From: Micromonospora halophytica
Lineage (GTDB): Bacteria; Actinomycetota; Actinomycetes; Mycobacteriales; Micromonosporaceae
Length of the DNA: 64,000 nucleotides
NCBI RefSeq assembly: GCF_900090245.1
Contig: NZ_FMDN01000001.1
Coordinates: forward strand, 160,241 to 224,240
Reading direction: 5' to 3'
A program made the position numbers and the translations under genes. Under the pieces are notes generated by a model. The model did no database searches. It was not told the origin of the DNA and worked only from the letters and a program-made list of their open reading frames with translations. Shown one piece after another: positions 55,491 through 64,000 of this stretch; the first letter of the stretch is position 1; each line of letters begins with the position of its first letter.

Positions 55491-55937
55491 TCAGGGGGTG
55501 GTGGCGAGCAGGAGGGGACGGAGGGCGGCGACGATGGGCGCGTCGGCGGGGAGCCAGGTGACGGTGTCCAGCTCGGCGGCGGAGAGCCAGCGCATCGCGG
55601 AGTGCTCCAGCGCTCTGGGCTCGTCACCGTGCAGCAGCCGGGCGGTGTACACCTTGAGCACCGAGCGGCCGTGGGCCATCCGCACGTCGCGGCCGACCCG
55701 CTCGCCGATCTCGACGCGTACGGCCAGTTCCTCGGCGCACTCGCGGACCAGGGCCGCGACCTCGCTCTCGCCCGGCTCGACCTTGCCGCCGGGGAACTCG
55801 TACATCCCGGCCACCTCGGGCGGGGCGGACCGCGCGCAGGCCAGCACCCGCCCACCGGCGAGGATCGCCGCCCCGACGATCACCCTCGGCTCGCGCCGCT
55901 CGGCCTGTCCGTTTCCGCCTACCCGTTCGGTCCGCAC
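55491..55937 (-). CDS. MutT-like Nudix hydrolase
   Basis: A 148-residue Nudix protein with FPGGKVEPGESE to RECAEELAV, the Nudix box, near residues 50-75, after a VIVGAAILAGGRVLACAR strand. It resembles (deoxy)nucleoside triphosphate pyrophosphohydrolases of the MutT group that remove damaged nucleotides, such as 8-oxo-dGTP. GTG 55937 gives the normal length; longer frames run into non-coding sequence. Convergent with sdhB. Confidence 0.85.
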   Translation of the reverse strand: MRTERVGGNGQAERREPRVIVGAAILAGGRVLACARSAPPEVAGMYEFPGGKVEPGESEVAALVRECAEELAVRVEIGERVGRDVRMAHGRSVLKVYTARLLHGDEPRALEHSAMRWLSAAELDTVTWLPADAPIVAALRPLLLATTP

Positions 55938-56120
55938 GGGCGTCCAGCGTGCCAGATCAATCGTCGGTTTGGGTACCGTCCCCGACCGGTAGGTCAGCAG
56001 AACACGGAAGTGTGGGCGTGGACACACCGAATGTCTCCCGACAGACTGGGAAACATCACGAGGACACGGGACGGCGACGATTTGGCCACAAGCCGGCAAC
56101 GACGCCTGGGAGGTGCGGTG

Positions 56121-56429
56121 ATGCGCGCGCTGTTCAGCAGCCGGGCGAAGCACGACTACCTCAGCGACGCGCTGACCCTCCTGCGCGGGTGGACCCGCGA
56201 GGGTGAGCAGATCCGACGCACGCTGGTCATGGACGACACCCAGCACGCGGCGCTGACCGAGCGGGTGAAGGTGGTCGCGGACGCGCTGCGGCTGCGTCCC
56301 GAGATCAGCCGGCGCGACCGCGAGACGCAGATCCGGGTCGGGCACGGCGACGGCGAGCCGCTCACCGAGGGCGAGGTCCTGCTGGCCGCCCGTATCGAGG
56401 ACGCGTACCGGGCAGTCACCGAGCACTGA
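56121..56429 (+). CDS. Conserved hypothetical protein
   Basis: A 102-residue, highly charged, helical protein (MRALFSSRAKHDYLSDALTLL). No known motif, cysteine or membrane segment. ATG 56121 follows gggaggtgcgg. It is divergent from the Nudix gene. Many charged residues and predicted helices suggest a partner-binding role, but I do not recognise it. Confidence 0.65.
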   Translation: MRALFSSRAKHDYLSDALTLLRGWTREGEQIRRTLVMDDTQHAALTERVKVVADALRLRPEISRRDRETQIRVGHGDGEPLTEGEVLLAARIEDAYRAVTEH

Positions 56430-56643
56430 GCGGCGTCGGGCACTGCCGCGCCCGCGTGGCAGGTGTCCATCGTCGGCCCCCGTCCCGCCCCGACCGGTCG
56501 ACCGGTCGACGTCTCCTCAGCCTAAAGGTCCCGCCGGACGTCAACCGTCACCGGAACGTCCGGTGCCGGCCGTTCGAGTGGTCACCCCATGACGTTACGT
56601 GTCCCTCCGGTCCGCCCGCTCCGGCAGGCGGGGCCCGGTCGGG

Positions 56644-57717
56644 TCAGCGGGCCTGTTCGCCCTGCGTCGTGGAGAGCCCCAGGGCCCGGCGTACGGCCAG
56701 CTCGGTCTGCGGGTCGCGGCGCTGCTCGGCCTGCGCCACCAGGCGGAGCATCTGGTCCCGGTCGGGGGCCTTCTCCGCGTCCCGCCAGGCGACCGCCGCC
56801 CCCTGCGCCTGGGCGACCAGCTTGCCGATCGGCTCCTGGGCCTGCGCCGGCCAGGTCCCGCCGCTGAGCGCCAGCCACATGCCGGCGTGCGCGGAGGCCG
56901 TCCGCTGCACCATCGTGCGCAGCTCGGCCGGCGGGGCGGTCGGCCCCTGGGCGGCGAGGACGTTGCGGGCCTCGTCGAAGTCGCGCACCGCCATCAGATA
57001 CGCGAGCTGCTCGGGGCGCAGCACGGTGGCGTCCTGCCGCAGCGGCCGGGTCAACGGGCTCCCGCCGGCCGCGAGATAGCAGGTGATCTGCGGGTCGGTC
57101 CCCCACTCGACCCGCGACGGCACGTACCAGCGCAGCCGCACCTCGGCCGGGATCGAGAGCGGGTCGAGCACGTAGCTGCGCTGCTGCCGCCGGCACGCGC
57201 TCTCCGCCCGGGCCGAGAGCGCGGCCGTGCCCGGGTACGCCTCGTCGGCGTACCGCTCGTAGCCGGGCAGGCGGTCGACCAGCTCCGCGTCGTGCGGCTC
57301 GGTGCACGGCACCTCGGTGACCTCGTCAGGTGCGGCGCGCGTACCCGAGGGGATGTCCTCGACGCGGAAGCAGTCCCCGATCCGCAGCCCTCGGACGCCC
57401 GACTCCGGCTCGGGCCGGGACGGGGGCACCGTGAGGACCAGGACCAGCACCAGCGCCCACACACCGAAGAGCACCAGGCCGGCGACGGCGAACCCTCGCC
57501 CCCGCTCCCCGGTCCGACGGATCCGGCGTAGCGCGAACACCGCGAGGACCGCCCCGAGCACCCCGCCGAGCAGGCCGAGGACGAAGGCGGCGATCGCGAG
57601 CCGGTTCGTCCGCCCCTGTTGCGCCCCGGAGCCGGCCCACGGCTCCCACCCGTCGTCGGCCGTCTCCAGCACCCCCGGGAGCAGGGGTCGCCTCGGCCTG
57701 TGGTCGTCCGCGGTCAT
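56644..57717 (-). CDS. DUF4190/septum-formation domain membrane protein
   Basis: A 357-residue protein with two membrane segments in the first 100 residues (IAAFVLGLLGGVLGAVLAVF and AVAGLVLFGVWALVLVLVL), a DUF4190-type pair. The extracellular part has GDCFRVEDI, VPCTEPHDAELV, CRRQQRSYVL and QITCYLAAG, the cysteine pattern of the septum-formation (DUF4190-associated) domain. ATG 57717 is preceded by ggaacggg. Role in cell envelope or septum formation is inferred from domain content only. Confidence 0.82.
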   Translation of the reverse strand: MTADDHRPRRPLLPGVLETADDGWEPWAGSGAQQGRTNRLAIAAFVLGLLGGVLGAVLAVFALRRIRRTGERGRGFAVAGLVLFGVWALVLVLVLTVPPSRPEPESGVRGLRIGDCFRVEDIPSGTRAAPDEVTEVPCTEPHDAELVDRLPGYERYADEAYPGTAALSARAESACRRQQRSYVLDPLSIPAEVRLRWYVPSRVEWGTDPQITCYLAAGGSPLTRPLRQDATVLRPEQLAYLMAVRDFDEARNVLAAQGPTAPPAELRTMVQRTASAHAGMWLALSGGTWPAQAQEPIGKLVAQAQGAAVAWRDAEKAPDRDQMLRLVAQAEQRRDPQTELAVRRALGLSTTQGEQAR

Positions 57718-57820
57718 GTCCCGTTCCTTCCCCCGAGTCCTCGGTGCGGCGTGCAGATTAGCCGACAGCGGCTCCGCCGTGGACCGTCGTGCCTGGCGCG
57801 TGCTTCCTACCGTGGGCTCC

Positions 57821-58183
57821 ATGGCCAATGCGACGTACGACCGCAAGGAGCAGTTCCAACAGATCCAGAGCGGACTGCTCGACGGAGAGCAGATCATCGC
57901 CGTCTACGACGCCGTCGGCACCGGCACCGGCTTCATCGGACTGACCGACCGCCGGGTGATCATCCAGGACCGGTCCTTCATCGGCAAGCGGTACGCGATC
58001 ACCAGCATCCCGTACGCGAAGATCACCAGCGTGAGCGTGGTCAGCAACAAGTCGTGGGGCGGGTCCTTCTTCTCCACCGGGGCGATCGCGATCCACGTCG
58101 GCACGCACACGTACGAGGTGGAGTTCCGGGGCGCGCAGAAGAGCCACCACGTGCACAACGTGATCCTCCACTACATCTCCTGA
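57821..58183 (+). CDS. PH-domain (YokE-like) protein
   Basis: A 120-residue protein with a bacterial PH-like fold: DGEQIIAVYDAVG, FIGLTDRRVIIQD, then ITSIPYAKITSVSVV and EVEFRGAQKSHHVHNVILHYI. It belongs to the YokE-like/DUF group whose members bind ligands or partners. ATG 57821; divergent from the septum-formation gene. Function unknown. Confidence 0.8.
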   Translation: MANATYDRKEQFQQIQSGLLDGEQIIAVYDAVGTGTGFIGLTDRRVIIQDRSFIGKRYAITSIPYAKITSVSVVSNKSWGGSFFSTGAIAIHVGTHTYEVEFRGAQKSHHVHNVILHYIS

Positions 58184-58315
58184 CTGCAGCGGCAGTGGCG
58201 CGGGGCAGTGGCGCTGTGCCGGGCGCATCGCGCCGGGGCGCATCGCCCGCCGGCCGCACTCCGGCCGCCCTCCGGGCCGCGTCCGTTCGGGCGCCGGAGA
58301 CCGGAGGGGTGGTGA

Positions 58316-58421
58316 GACGCTACAGACCTGATGGCACAGATGGATCGGACCGACGACCGGCGAGATTGGCGGTCCGGGGCAGCGGCCGGCGATCCATCTA
58401 CGCCATCAGGTTGGTAGCGTC
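58316..58421. repeat. Long imperfect palindrome (family C, copy 2)
   Basis: Arms at 58316-58347 and 58390-58421 are complementary over 32 bases with four mismatches. The arm reads gacgctacagacctgatggc and ends atggatcg, close to the copy at 50787-50864. A smaller hairpin (ggaccg / cggtcc) lies in the loop. It fills most of an intergenic space of about 360 bases (58184-58543), in which I see no gene. Confidence 0.75.
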
Positions 58422-58543
58422 CGACAGGTGGCGGGAGCGCCCGCGCGGAGCCCCGACGGCGGCACGGTGGATCGCGTCCGCAACGCGGGCGACGGGCCCC
58501 ACCGACGGGCAGGTCAGCGCCAGGCAGGGCGACACCAGGCAGG

Positions 58544-58804
58544 TCAGCGCCGGGCGGGCCGGCGGGAGCAGGGGCCGTCGTGGTCGGCCCGGAGCAGGCA
58601 GCGCCGGCCGCCGGGCATCCGCAGGTCGCAGAAGACCCGATGGCGTACGCCCTGCTCGTCCTCGGCCGACACGGTGGTCTCCCCCGGGTCGGCCGGGGTG
58701 AGCACGCTCGCCCAGCGGGCCACCACCCGGGCGAGCCGGACCGCGCCGGCCAGGTCCACGGCGCGCATTGGCAGGTGTATGACGAAACGCTCCCGATCCA
58801 CCAT
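58544..58804 (-). CDS. Small cysteine-containing protein
   Basis: An 86-residue protein; the C-terminal half has CDLRMPGGRRCLLRADHDGPC, three cysteines and a histidine that could bind zinc. I do not recognise the family. ATG 58804 overlaps the stop of the DivIVA-like gene by one base, so the two are translationally coupled and probably functionally linked. Confidence 0.65.
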   Translation of the reverse strand: MVDRERFVIHLPMRAVDLAGAVRLARVVARWASVLTPADPGETTVSAEDEQGVRHRVFCDLRMPGGRRCLLRADHDGPCSRRPARR

Positions 58805-59121
58805 CAGCGCCGGTCCGCGTCGGCCCGCCGCGCCTGCTCGGACTGCCAGCGGCGCAACGCGTCCTTGATCCGTGCGGTCTCCAGCCGGCTCTCCCGCAGC
58901 GCCTGGTAGACCGTGTCGAGGTCACCGGCCACCCGGTCGAGGAAGAGTTGCACCTCCTCCGGGTCGAGGCCGCGCCGGCCGTACCCGGTCAGCCGGAACC
59001 GTCGCTGCCGCACCTGCCAGGGCAGCAGCGGGACGTACGACGAGGAGCGGTAGTTGCCGCCGGGCCGGCAGGCTGCCTCCGGCCGCCGGTTGCGGCCACG
59101 CCGTCGGAACAGGACACGCAC
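58804..59121 (-). CDS. DivIVA-domain protein
   Basis: A 105-residue protein containing YVPLLPWQVRQRRFRLTG, then RRGLDPEEVQLFLDRVAGDLDTVY, the N-terminal DivIVA-type segment that reads curvature or anchors at poles, and a short coiled coil. It is much shorter than full DivIVA/Wag31. GTG 59121 follows an aggtgg site. It is in one operon with the downstream cysteine-containing protein. Confidence 0.82.
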   Translation of the reverse strand: MRVLFRRRGRNRRPEAACRPGGNYRSSSYVPLLPWQVRQRRFRLTGYGRRGLDPEEVQLFLDRVAGDLDTVYQALRESRLETARIKDALRRWQSEQARRADADRR

Positions 59122-59358
59122 GCTCGTCCACCTCTCCGTTCTCAGGGCATTGGAAGGGGTGGCCGCAACCGCCCGCCGCGCACGGGCGGACCACCCCGCC
59201 CTGCCACCGCAGCTCCGATCAGCGGTACGACAGCAGGGCCGCTCGATGGCGATGTCTCTCGAACGTTTCCGCCCGAGCACCGAACGTCACTGCGACTATA
59301 CGGTCAGGGGCACAGGGGCACAACCACTCCGGGCGACGGGGGAACAAGGCTTTTCCGC

Positions 59359-59769
59359 ATGACTATCGATCCGCGCTCGCACACGCCGGTCTACGTGCAG
59401 CTCGCCGACCTCCTGCGTGAGCGGATCGAGGCCGGCGAGCTGGCACCCGGCTCGGCGTTGCCCAGCGAGGCGCGGATGACGCAGGAATACGGTGTCGGCC
59501 GCGAGGCGGTCCGGATGTCGATCTCACTGCTCCGGTCGGAGGGCCTGGTCAACACCGTGCGCGGGCACGGCACCTACGTCCGCGAGCTGCCGCAGCGGCG
59601 GCAGGTGGAGGTGCCGCCGGGGGCATCGGTCGTCGCGCGGATGCCCAGCGGCAGGGAGCGTCGGGCGATGCAGCTCGACGAGGGCGTACCCGTGCTGGAG
59701 ATCCGCGACGCCAAGGGTGACGTCGAGGTCCTGGCCGGCGACGAGGTCGAACTGACCCGCCCGGCCTGA
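59359..59769 (+). CDS. Short GntR-family regulator
   Basis: A 136-residue protein with a GntR winged helix (YVQLADLLRERIEAGELAPGSALPSEARM, and VGREAVRMSISLLRSEGLV), about residues 10-72. The C-terminal part is too short for a UTRA or FCD domain and carries an acidic segment of unknown role. ATG 59359; divergent from the DivIVA-like pair. Target genes unknown. Confidence 0.85.
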   Translation: MTIDPRSHTPVYVQLADLLRERIEAGELAPGSALPSEARMTQEYGVGREAVRMSISLLRSEGLVNTVRGHGTYVRELPQRRQVEVPPGASVVARMPSGRERRAMQLDEGVPVLEIRDAKGDVEVLAGDEVELTRPA

Positions 59770-59787
59770 GAATTGCCCGCGCGAGAA

Positions 59788-60297
59788 CTACTCGCCGACC
59801 GGGCCGCCGGCCAGCTCCGCCACGATGTCCAGGTGCCCGACGTGGCGGGCGTACTCCTGCACGAGGTGGAACAGCACCCGCTCCAGCGACGCCGGGTCGG
59901 CACCGTCCCAGCGCTCGCCGGGTGCCCCGATCGCGCTGAGTTCACTGCCCTCCACCACCGCCCGCGTGTGCCTGCCCTGGGCACGCAGCGCGGCCAGCAG
60001 GTCCTCCCGGGTCTCCTCCGGCGCGACGTACCACCGGTCGTCGCGCCGGTCACCCCACGGGTCGCCGACGTCGCGCCCCTGGAAACCCCACTCGATCCAG
60101 CGCAGCTCCACGTACCGCAGGTGCTTGACCAGCTCCAGCGGGGTCCATCCGGAGGGCAGCGCGCTGCGGCGTACGTCGTCCTCGGTCAGCGCGGACACCT
60201 TCGCCACCACGCTCTCCCGGAAGTAGTCGAGGTACCGCAGGAACACCTCGGTACGCCCTGCGGCCGGGACAGTGGGCGAAGGAAACTGCAGCGTCAT
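59788..60297 (-). CDS. DinB-family protein (DUF664)
   Basis: A 169-residue protein with the DinB four-helix pattern: YLDYFRESVVAKVSALTEDD, WTPLELVKHLRYVELRW and HLVQEYARHVGHLDIV. These carry a metal site (three histidines visible) and include mycothiol-dependent S-transferases; here the function is unknown. ATG 60297. Convergent with the GntR gene. A hairpin (ccggagg / cctccgg, 60429-60446) lies upstream. Confidence 0.85.
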   Translation of the reverse strand: MTLQFPSPTVPAAGRTEVFLRYLDYFRESVVAKVSALTEDDVRRSALPSGWTPLELVKHLRYVELRWIEWGFQGRDVGDPWGDRRDDRWYVAPEETREDLLAALRAQGRHTRAVVEGSELSAIGAPGERWDGADPASLERVLFHLVQEYARHVGHLDIVAELAGGPVGE

Positions 60298-60467
60298 CCC
60301 GTCATTGTCCGGCGGATGCCCGACGACCGCGACAGGGCCAGCCCTCAACGCCGCCCCTCAGGCAACCGGCAGAAGGCCACGTAGCTTGTCGATGGCGGAA
60401 CCGCTGCTCGTCCACGACGGTCAGCATGCCGGAGGGTGTCCTCCGGAAGCCACTCTGCAGGCGGGAG

Positions 60468-60506
60468 TCAGACGTTGAAGCGGAACTCGACCAGACTGCG
60501 TCGCCG
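60468..60506 (-). pseudogene. Degenerate copy of the ychF 3' end
   Basis: On the minus strand this reads LVEFRFNV followed by TGA, the same ending as the intact ychF gene (VVEFRFNV). At base level tcagacgttgaa is identical to 61352-61363; gaactc, acca and cgtcgccg also match, with a few substitutions and a 5-base insertion. No ychF sequence lies upstream. Together with the intact end at 61352, it brackets the toxin-antitoxin module. Confidence 0.6.
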
Positions 60507-60551
60507 ATCAACAAACGTGACACACCTGCGCCGTCGCCGGAGAAAGCCCAC

Positions 60552-60947
60552 CTACAGCCCGATGGCCCGAACCCGCTGCCCGCACAGCTTGACGATGTCA
60601 TCGACATCGGATGTCAGGACCGCCACCGGCGCGGGTAGTCGCAACGCCACCTCGGCGACCATGGCATCTATGGCGTACTTGTGCCCATGAAGCCCCGCCG
60701 CTTTCAGCAGCCCCGCACTGCGGCGGGCGCTTTCCTTCGTCACCGCCTCCACCCGGATCCGGGACAGCAGCCAGGTCAACCGCGCGACGTCCACGCCGGA
60801 GTGGGAGACCTCGATGATCGTGGCGGCCGACATGGCAAGATCGACTCCATCACGCTCCGCCTGCTCCAGCAGTCGCATCACCTTGCGGTCCCGTTCGATC
60901 CACATTGTGAAGCCTTGCGAGTCGAGCACCAGCGACTCAAGGCTCAC
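60552..60947 (-). CDS. PIN-domain toxin (VapC-like)
   Basis: A 131-residue protein with the acidic residues of a PIN ribonuclease: LVLDSQGF near the start, IIEVSHS, HKYAIDAMVAEVAL and VLTSDVDDI near the end. PIN toxins cleave RNA when freed of their antitoxin. GTG 60947 overlaps the antitoxin gene by four bases (GTGA), the usual arrangement. Moderately lower GC content fits horizontal transfer. Confidence 0.85.
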   Translation of the reverse strand: MSLESLVLDSQGFTMWIERDRKVMRLLEQAERDGVDLAMSAATIIEVSHSGVDVARLTWLLSRIRVEAVTKESARRSAGLLKAAGLHGHKYAIDAMVAEVALRLPAPVAVLTSDVDDIVKLCGQRVRAIGL

Positions 60948-61183
60948 GCCGCACGCCCGATCTCCTCGGCCCCGTGCAGGAGCGCCCGAGCCTCGGCCAT
61001 CTCCTCGTCAGTGAACGTCCCAAACTCGCCCTGGTAGCGATCCAACTCCTCTCGGAGAAGTCTGCGCCGCTCGGCCCGCTCGGCCAGCTCGGTGAGGTAG
61101 CCGGAGACGTTGTCGGTGTGTGTCTTCATGCTCTCCAGCAACTCTGCCGGCAGCGTGATCGTGACCTTCTTCGTCCTCGCCAT
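60944..61183 (-). CDS. Antitoxin (ribbon-helix-helix type)
   Basis: A 79-residue protein beginning MARTKKVTITLPAELLESMK, a ribbon-helix-helix DNA-binding segment (strand, then two helices), followed by a charged helical tail that would wrap the toxin. ATG 61183; a TTG upstream is unlikely. The sequence accatggt with flanks (61192-61200) just upstream may be the autoregulatory operator. It precedes and overlaps the PIN toxin gene. Confidence 0.82.
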   Translation of the reverse strand: MARTKKVTITLPAELLESMKTHTDNVSGYLTELAERAERRRLLREELDRYQGEFGTFTDEEMAEARALLHGAEEIGRAA

Positions 61184-61351
61184 CCTGCGACCATACCATG
61201 GTGTTACCACTGCTGAGCGAACCCGATCCAAGCCTGACGCGCATGCCCTGACCAGGATTGACCGCCCAGGACCTGCGCGCGGAAAGCTATGCGGGTTCGC
61301 ACCAACGCCGACTACGAGCGGCGACCCGAGGCGGCAGACGTTGGACCGAAA

Positions 61352-62437
<1,086 letters not shown>

Positions 62438-62540
62438 GACGGGCCAGCTTACGCGCTTCGCCGCCGGCACCGGGCAGCCAGCCCCGCCGCACGCCGGAAA
62501 CAGCCGGGTACGGCTGATCGTGGCGCGTACCGGATGGTGG

Positions 62541-63038
62541 TCAGCCGGCCTCGGCGGCGGCCAGGAGGGTACGGAGCAGGTCGCCCAGGCGTCGCCGGTC
62601 GTCGGGCGGCAGCGCGTCGAGGATGCGCCGCTGCACCTCCAGCCCGGCCTCGGCGGCATCCTCCACCGCGCGGCGGCCGGCGTCGGTCAGGGTGACCCGC
62701 AGCCCCCGCCGGTCGGCCGGGTCGGGGGTGCGGCGGACCAGCCCGGCCCGCTCCAGCCGGTCGAGCCGGCCGGTCATCCCGCCGGAGGTGAGCATCAGCG
62801 AGGCGGTCAGCTCCTTCGGGGCCAGCGTGTACGGTTCGCCGCTGCGGCGCAGCGCGGCCAGCACGTCGAACTCGCCCCGGCCGATGCCCCAGTCGGCGTA
62901 CACCTTCTCCTGCGCGTCGCCGACGATGCGCGCCAGGCGGTAGATGCGGCCGAAGACGGCCATCGGCTCGGGCCGCATGCCGGCCCGCTCGCGCCGCCAC
63001 TGCTCGACGATGACGTCGACGTCGTCCCGCTCGGTCAC
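62541..63038 (-). CDS. MarR-family regulator
   Basis: A 165-residue protein with a MarR winged helix: GRGEFDVLAALRRSGEP, LTSGGMTGRLDRLERAGLV and RTPDPADRRGLRVTLTDAG. The start is uncertain: GTG 63038 fits the conserved length, while a GTG at 63080 adds 14 residues. It is divergent from an EamA transporter gene across a perfect palindrome, so it probably represses that gene and itself. Confidence 0.9.
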   Translation of the reverse strand: MTERDDVDVIVEQWRRERAGMRPEPMAVFGRIYRLARIVGDAQEKVYADWGIGRGEFDVLAALRRSGEPYTLAPKELTASLMLTSGGMTGRLDRLERAGLVRRTPDPADRRGLRVTLTDAGRRAVEDAAEAGLEVQRRILDALPPDDRRRLGDLLRTLLAAAEAG

Positions 63039-63087
63039 CCCCGGATTGTGCCGCACCTCGCACTTCCCGATTTTCCTCACCAGTGAT

Positions 63088-63105
63088 TAGCTTAGCGCTA
63101 AGCTA
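63088..63105. promoter_or_regulatory. Palindromic MarR operator candidate
   Basis: The 18-base sequence tagcttagcgctaagcta is a perfect palindrome between the divergent marR and EamA genes, AT-rich relative to its surroundings. A further half-site (ttagc, 63107-63111) follows. Such operators are typical for MarR proteins that control the neighbouring gene. Confidence 0.75.
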
Positions 63106-63132
63106 CTTAGCATCGAGAGAATCGAGCGCCCG

Positions 63133-64000
63133 ATGAGCCGCCGCGGCACCGACATCGCGCTGACCGCCCTCGCCCCGGTCACCTGGGGCACCACCTACCT
63201 GGTCACCTCCGAACTGCTGCCGCCGGACCGGCCGCTCTGGTCAGGCGTGCTACGGGCGCTCCCCGCCGGGCTGCTGCTGCTCGCCGTCACCCGCCACCGA
63301 CCACACGGCTCCTGGTGGTGGCGGGCCGCCGTGCTGGGCGCGCTGAACATCGGCGCGTTCTTCCCGCTGCTCTTCCTCGCCGCGTACCGGCTGCCGGGCG
63401 GCACCGCCGCCGTGCTCGGCGCGGCGCAGCCGCTGCTGGTCGCCGCGCTGACCGTCCTGGCGCTGCGCGACCGCCCGCACCGGCACACGCTGCTCGCCGC
63501 GCTCGCCGCCCCGCTCGGCGTCGCCCTGGTCGTACTGCGGCCGGATGCCGGCACCGACCCGCTCGGCGTCGCCGCCGGACTCACCGCCACCGCCGCGATG
63601 GCCACCGGACTGGTCCTCACCCGCCGCTGGGGACGCCCGGCCGGCGTCGGCACCCTCGCCGTGACGAGCTGGCAGCTCACCGCCGGTGGCCTGCTGGTCG
63701 TACCGCTCGCGGCCGCGGTCGAGGGAACGCCGCCCGCCCCGGACGGGCCGGCCCTGGCCGGGTACGCCTGGCTCGGGCTGGCCGGCACCGCGCTGGCGTA
63801 CGCGCTCTGGTTCCGGGGCGCCGGACGGCTGCCGCTGACCCAGGTCTCGGTGCTCGGGGCGCTGAGCCCGCTGACCGCCGCCGCCCTGGGCTGGATCGTG
63901 CTCGGGCAGGCGCTGGACGCGACCCAGCTCACCGGCTTCGCCCTCGCGGTGGGCGCGATGGTGGTCGCCCAACTCCCGGCCCGGCCCGCGCCCACTCGAC
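63133..64000 (+). CDS. EamA/DMT-family transporter (cut at the window end)
   Basis: At least 289 codons with about ten membrane segments in two EamA repeats (TALAPVTWGTTYLVTSELLP and TSWQLTAGGLLVVPLAAAVE). Members export metabolites or drugs. ATG 63133 starts 28 bases past the palindrome. No stop is reached before the window ends at 64000, so the C terminus is not seen. Probably controlled by the divergent MarR regulator. Confidence 0.88.
   Translation, partial: MSRRGTDIALTALAPVTWGTTYLVTSELLPPDRPLWSGVLRALPAGLLLLAVTRHRPHGSWWWRAAVLGALNIGAFFPLLFLAAYRLPGGTAAVLGAAQPLLVAALTVLALRDRPHRHTLLAALAAPLGVALVVLRPDAGTDPLGVAAGLTATAAMATGLVLTRRWGRPAGVGTLAVTSWQLTAGGLLVVPLAAAVEGTPPAPDGPALAGYAWLGLAGTALAYALWFRGAGRLPLTQVSVLGALSPLTAAALGWIVLGQALDATQLTGFALAVGAMVVAQLPARPAPTR

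Noticed and set aside
60302..60607. Small minus-strand frame between the DinB-like gene and the PIN toxin
   Set aside because: It crosses the degenerate ychF copy in a different frame and has no supporting start or motif.

Overview
The window is a high-GC actinobacterial chromosome segment, most likely from Micromonospora or a close relative (Micromonosporaceae). The evidence is strongly GC-biased codon use, frequent GTG starts, and hallmark actinobacterial genes: a WhiB7-type regulator, mycoredoxin, mycothiol biosynthesis (mshB), AdnAB helicase-nucleases, BldB/DUF397-type and DivIVA-like proteins. No tRNA, rRNA, CRISPR array, transposase or integrase was seen. Species-level placement is inference from style and gene order.

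Region 1 (0.4-24 kb) is a redox and genome-maintenance block: a DUF5679 zinc-ribbon gene, an orphan ThiF/TOMM-like protein, an ABC1 kinase, whiB7 with a long attenuator leader, uvrD2, mycoredoxin, an MFS exporter, an XRE/DUF397 pair, a NudC-like Nudix hydrolase, an M16 peptidase pair, a DEAD-box helicase next to a cold-shock gene, and adnB/adnA. The order ABC1 kinase - whiB7 - uvrD2 - mrx1 - nudC - adnB - adnA matches the Mycobacterium tuberculosis Rv3197-Rv3202c neighbourhood as I remember it.

Region 2 (24-41 kb) is biosynthetic: two tandem LOG-family proteins, dapE and dapD divergently arranged, a secreted S8 protease divergent from a sugar O-acetyltransferase, a P-loop kinase, a SIMPL protein, prephenate dehydrogenase, dapC and a 7Fe ferredoxin, a GNAT protein, small membrane proteins, mshB and an S9 peptidase. 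dapC, dapD and dapE together cover three steps of meso-diaminopimelate/lysine synthesis by the succinylase route.

Region 3 (41-55 kb) holds a five-gene Opp/Dpp-type peptide ABC importer, a tldD/tldE metalloprotease pair, a repeat-rich gene-free stretch of about 0.9 kb, and an sdhC-sdhA-sdhB succinate dehydrogenase operon whose SdhB has a long C-terminal extension.

Region 4 (55-64 kb) is a mixture of small genes: MutT-like Nudix, septum-formation-like membrane protein, PH-domain protein, DivIVA-like pair, short GntR regulator, DinB-like protein, a PIN-toxin/antitoxin module lying against the 3' end of ychF, and a MarR regulator divergent from an EamA transporter that runs off the window.

The most interesting non-coding signals are the whiB7 leader (an 85-codon leader ORF, a candidate antiterminator and an intrinsic terminator), three perfect actinobacterial DnaA boxes at 693-754, a degenerate second copy of the ychF 3' end that brackets the toxin-antitoxin module, an AT-rich 23-bp palindrome at 31467-31489, and several long imperfect palindromes that look like dispersed repeat families.
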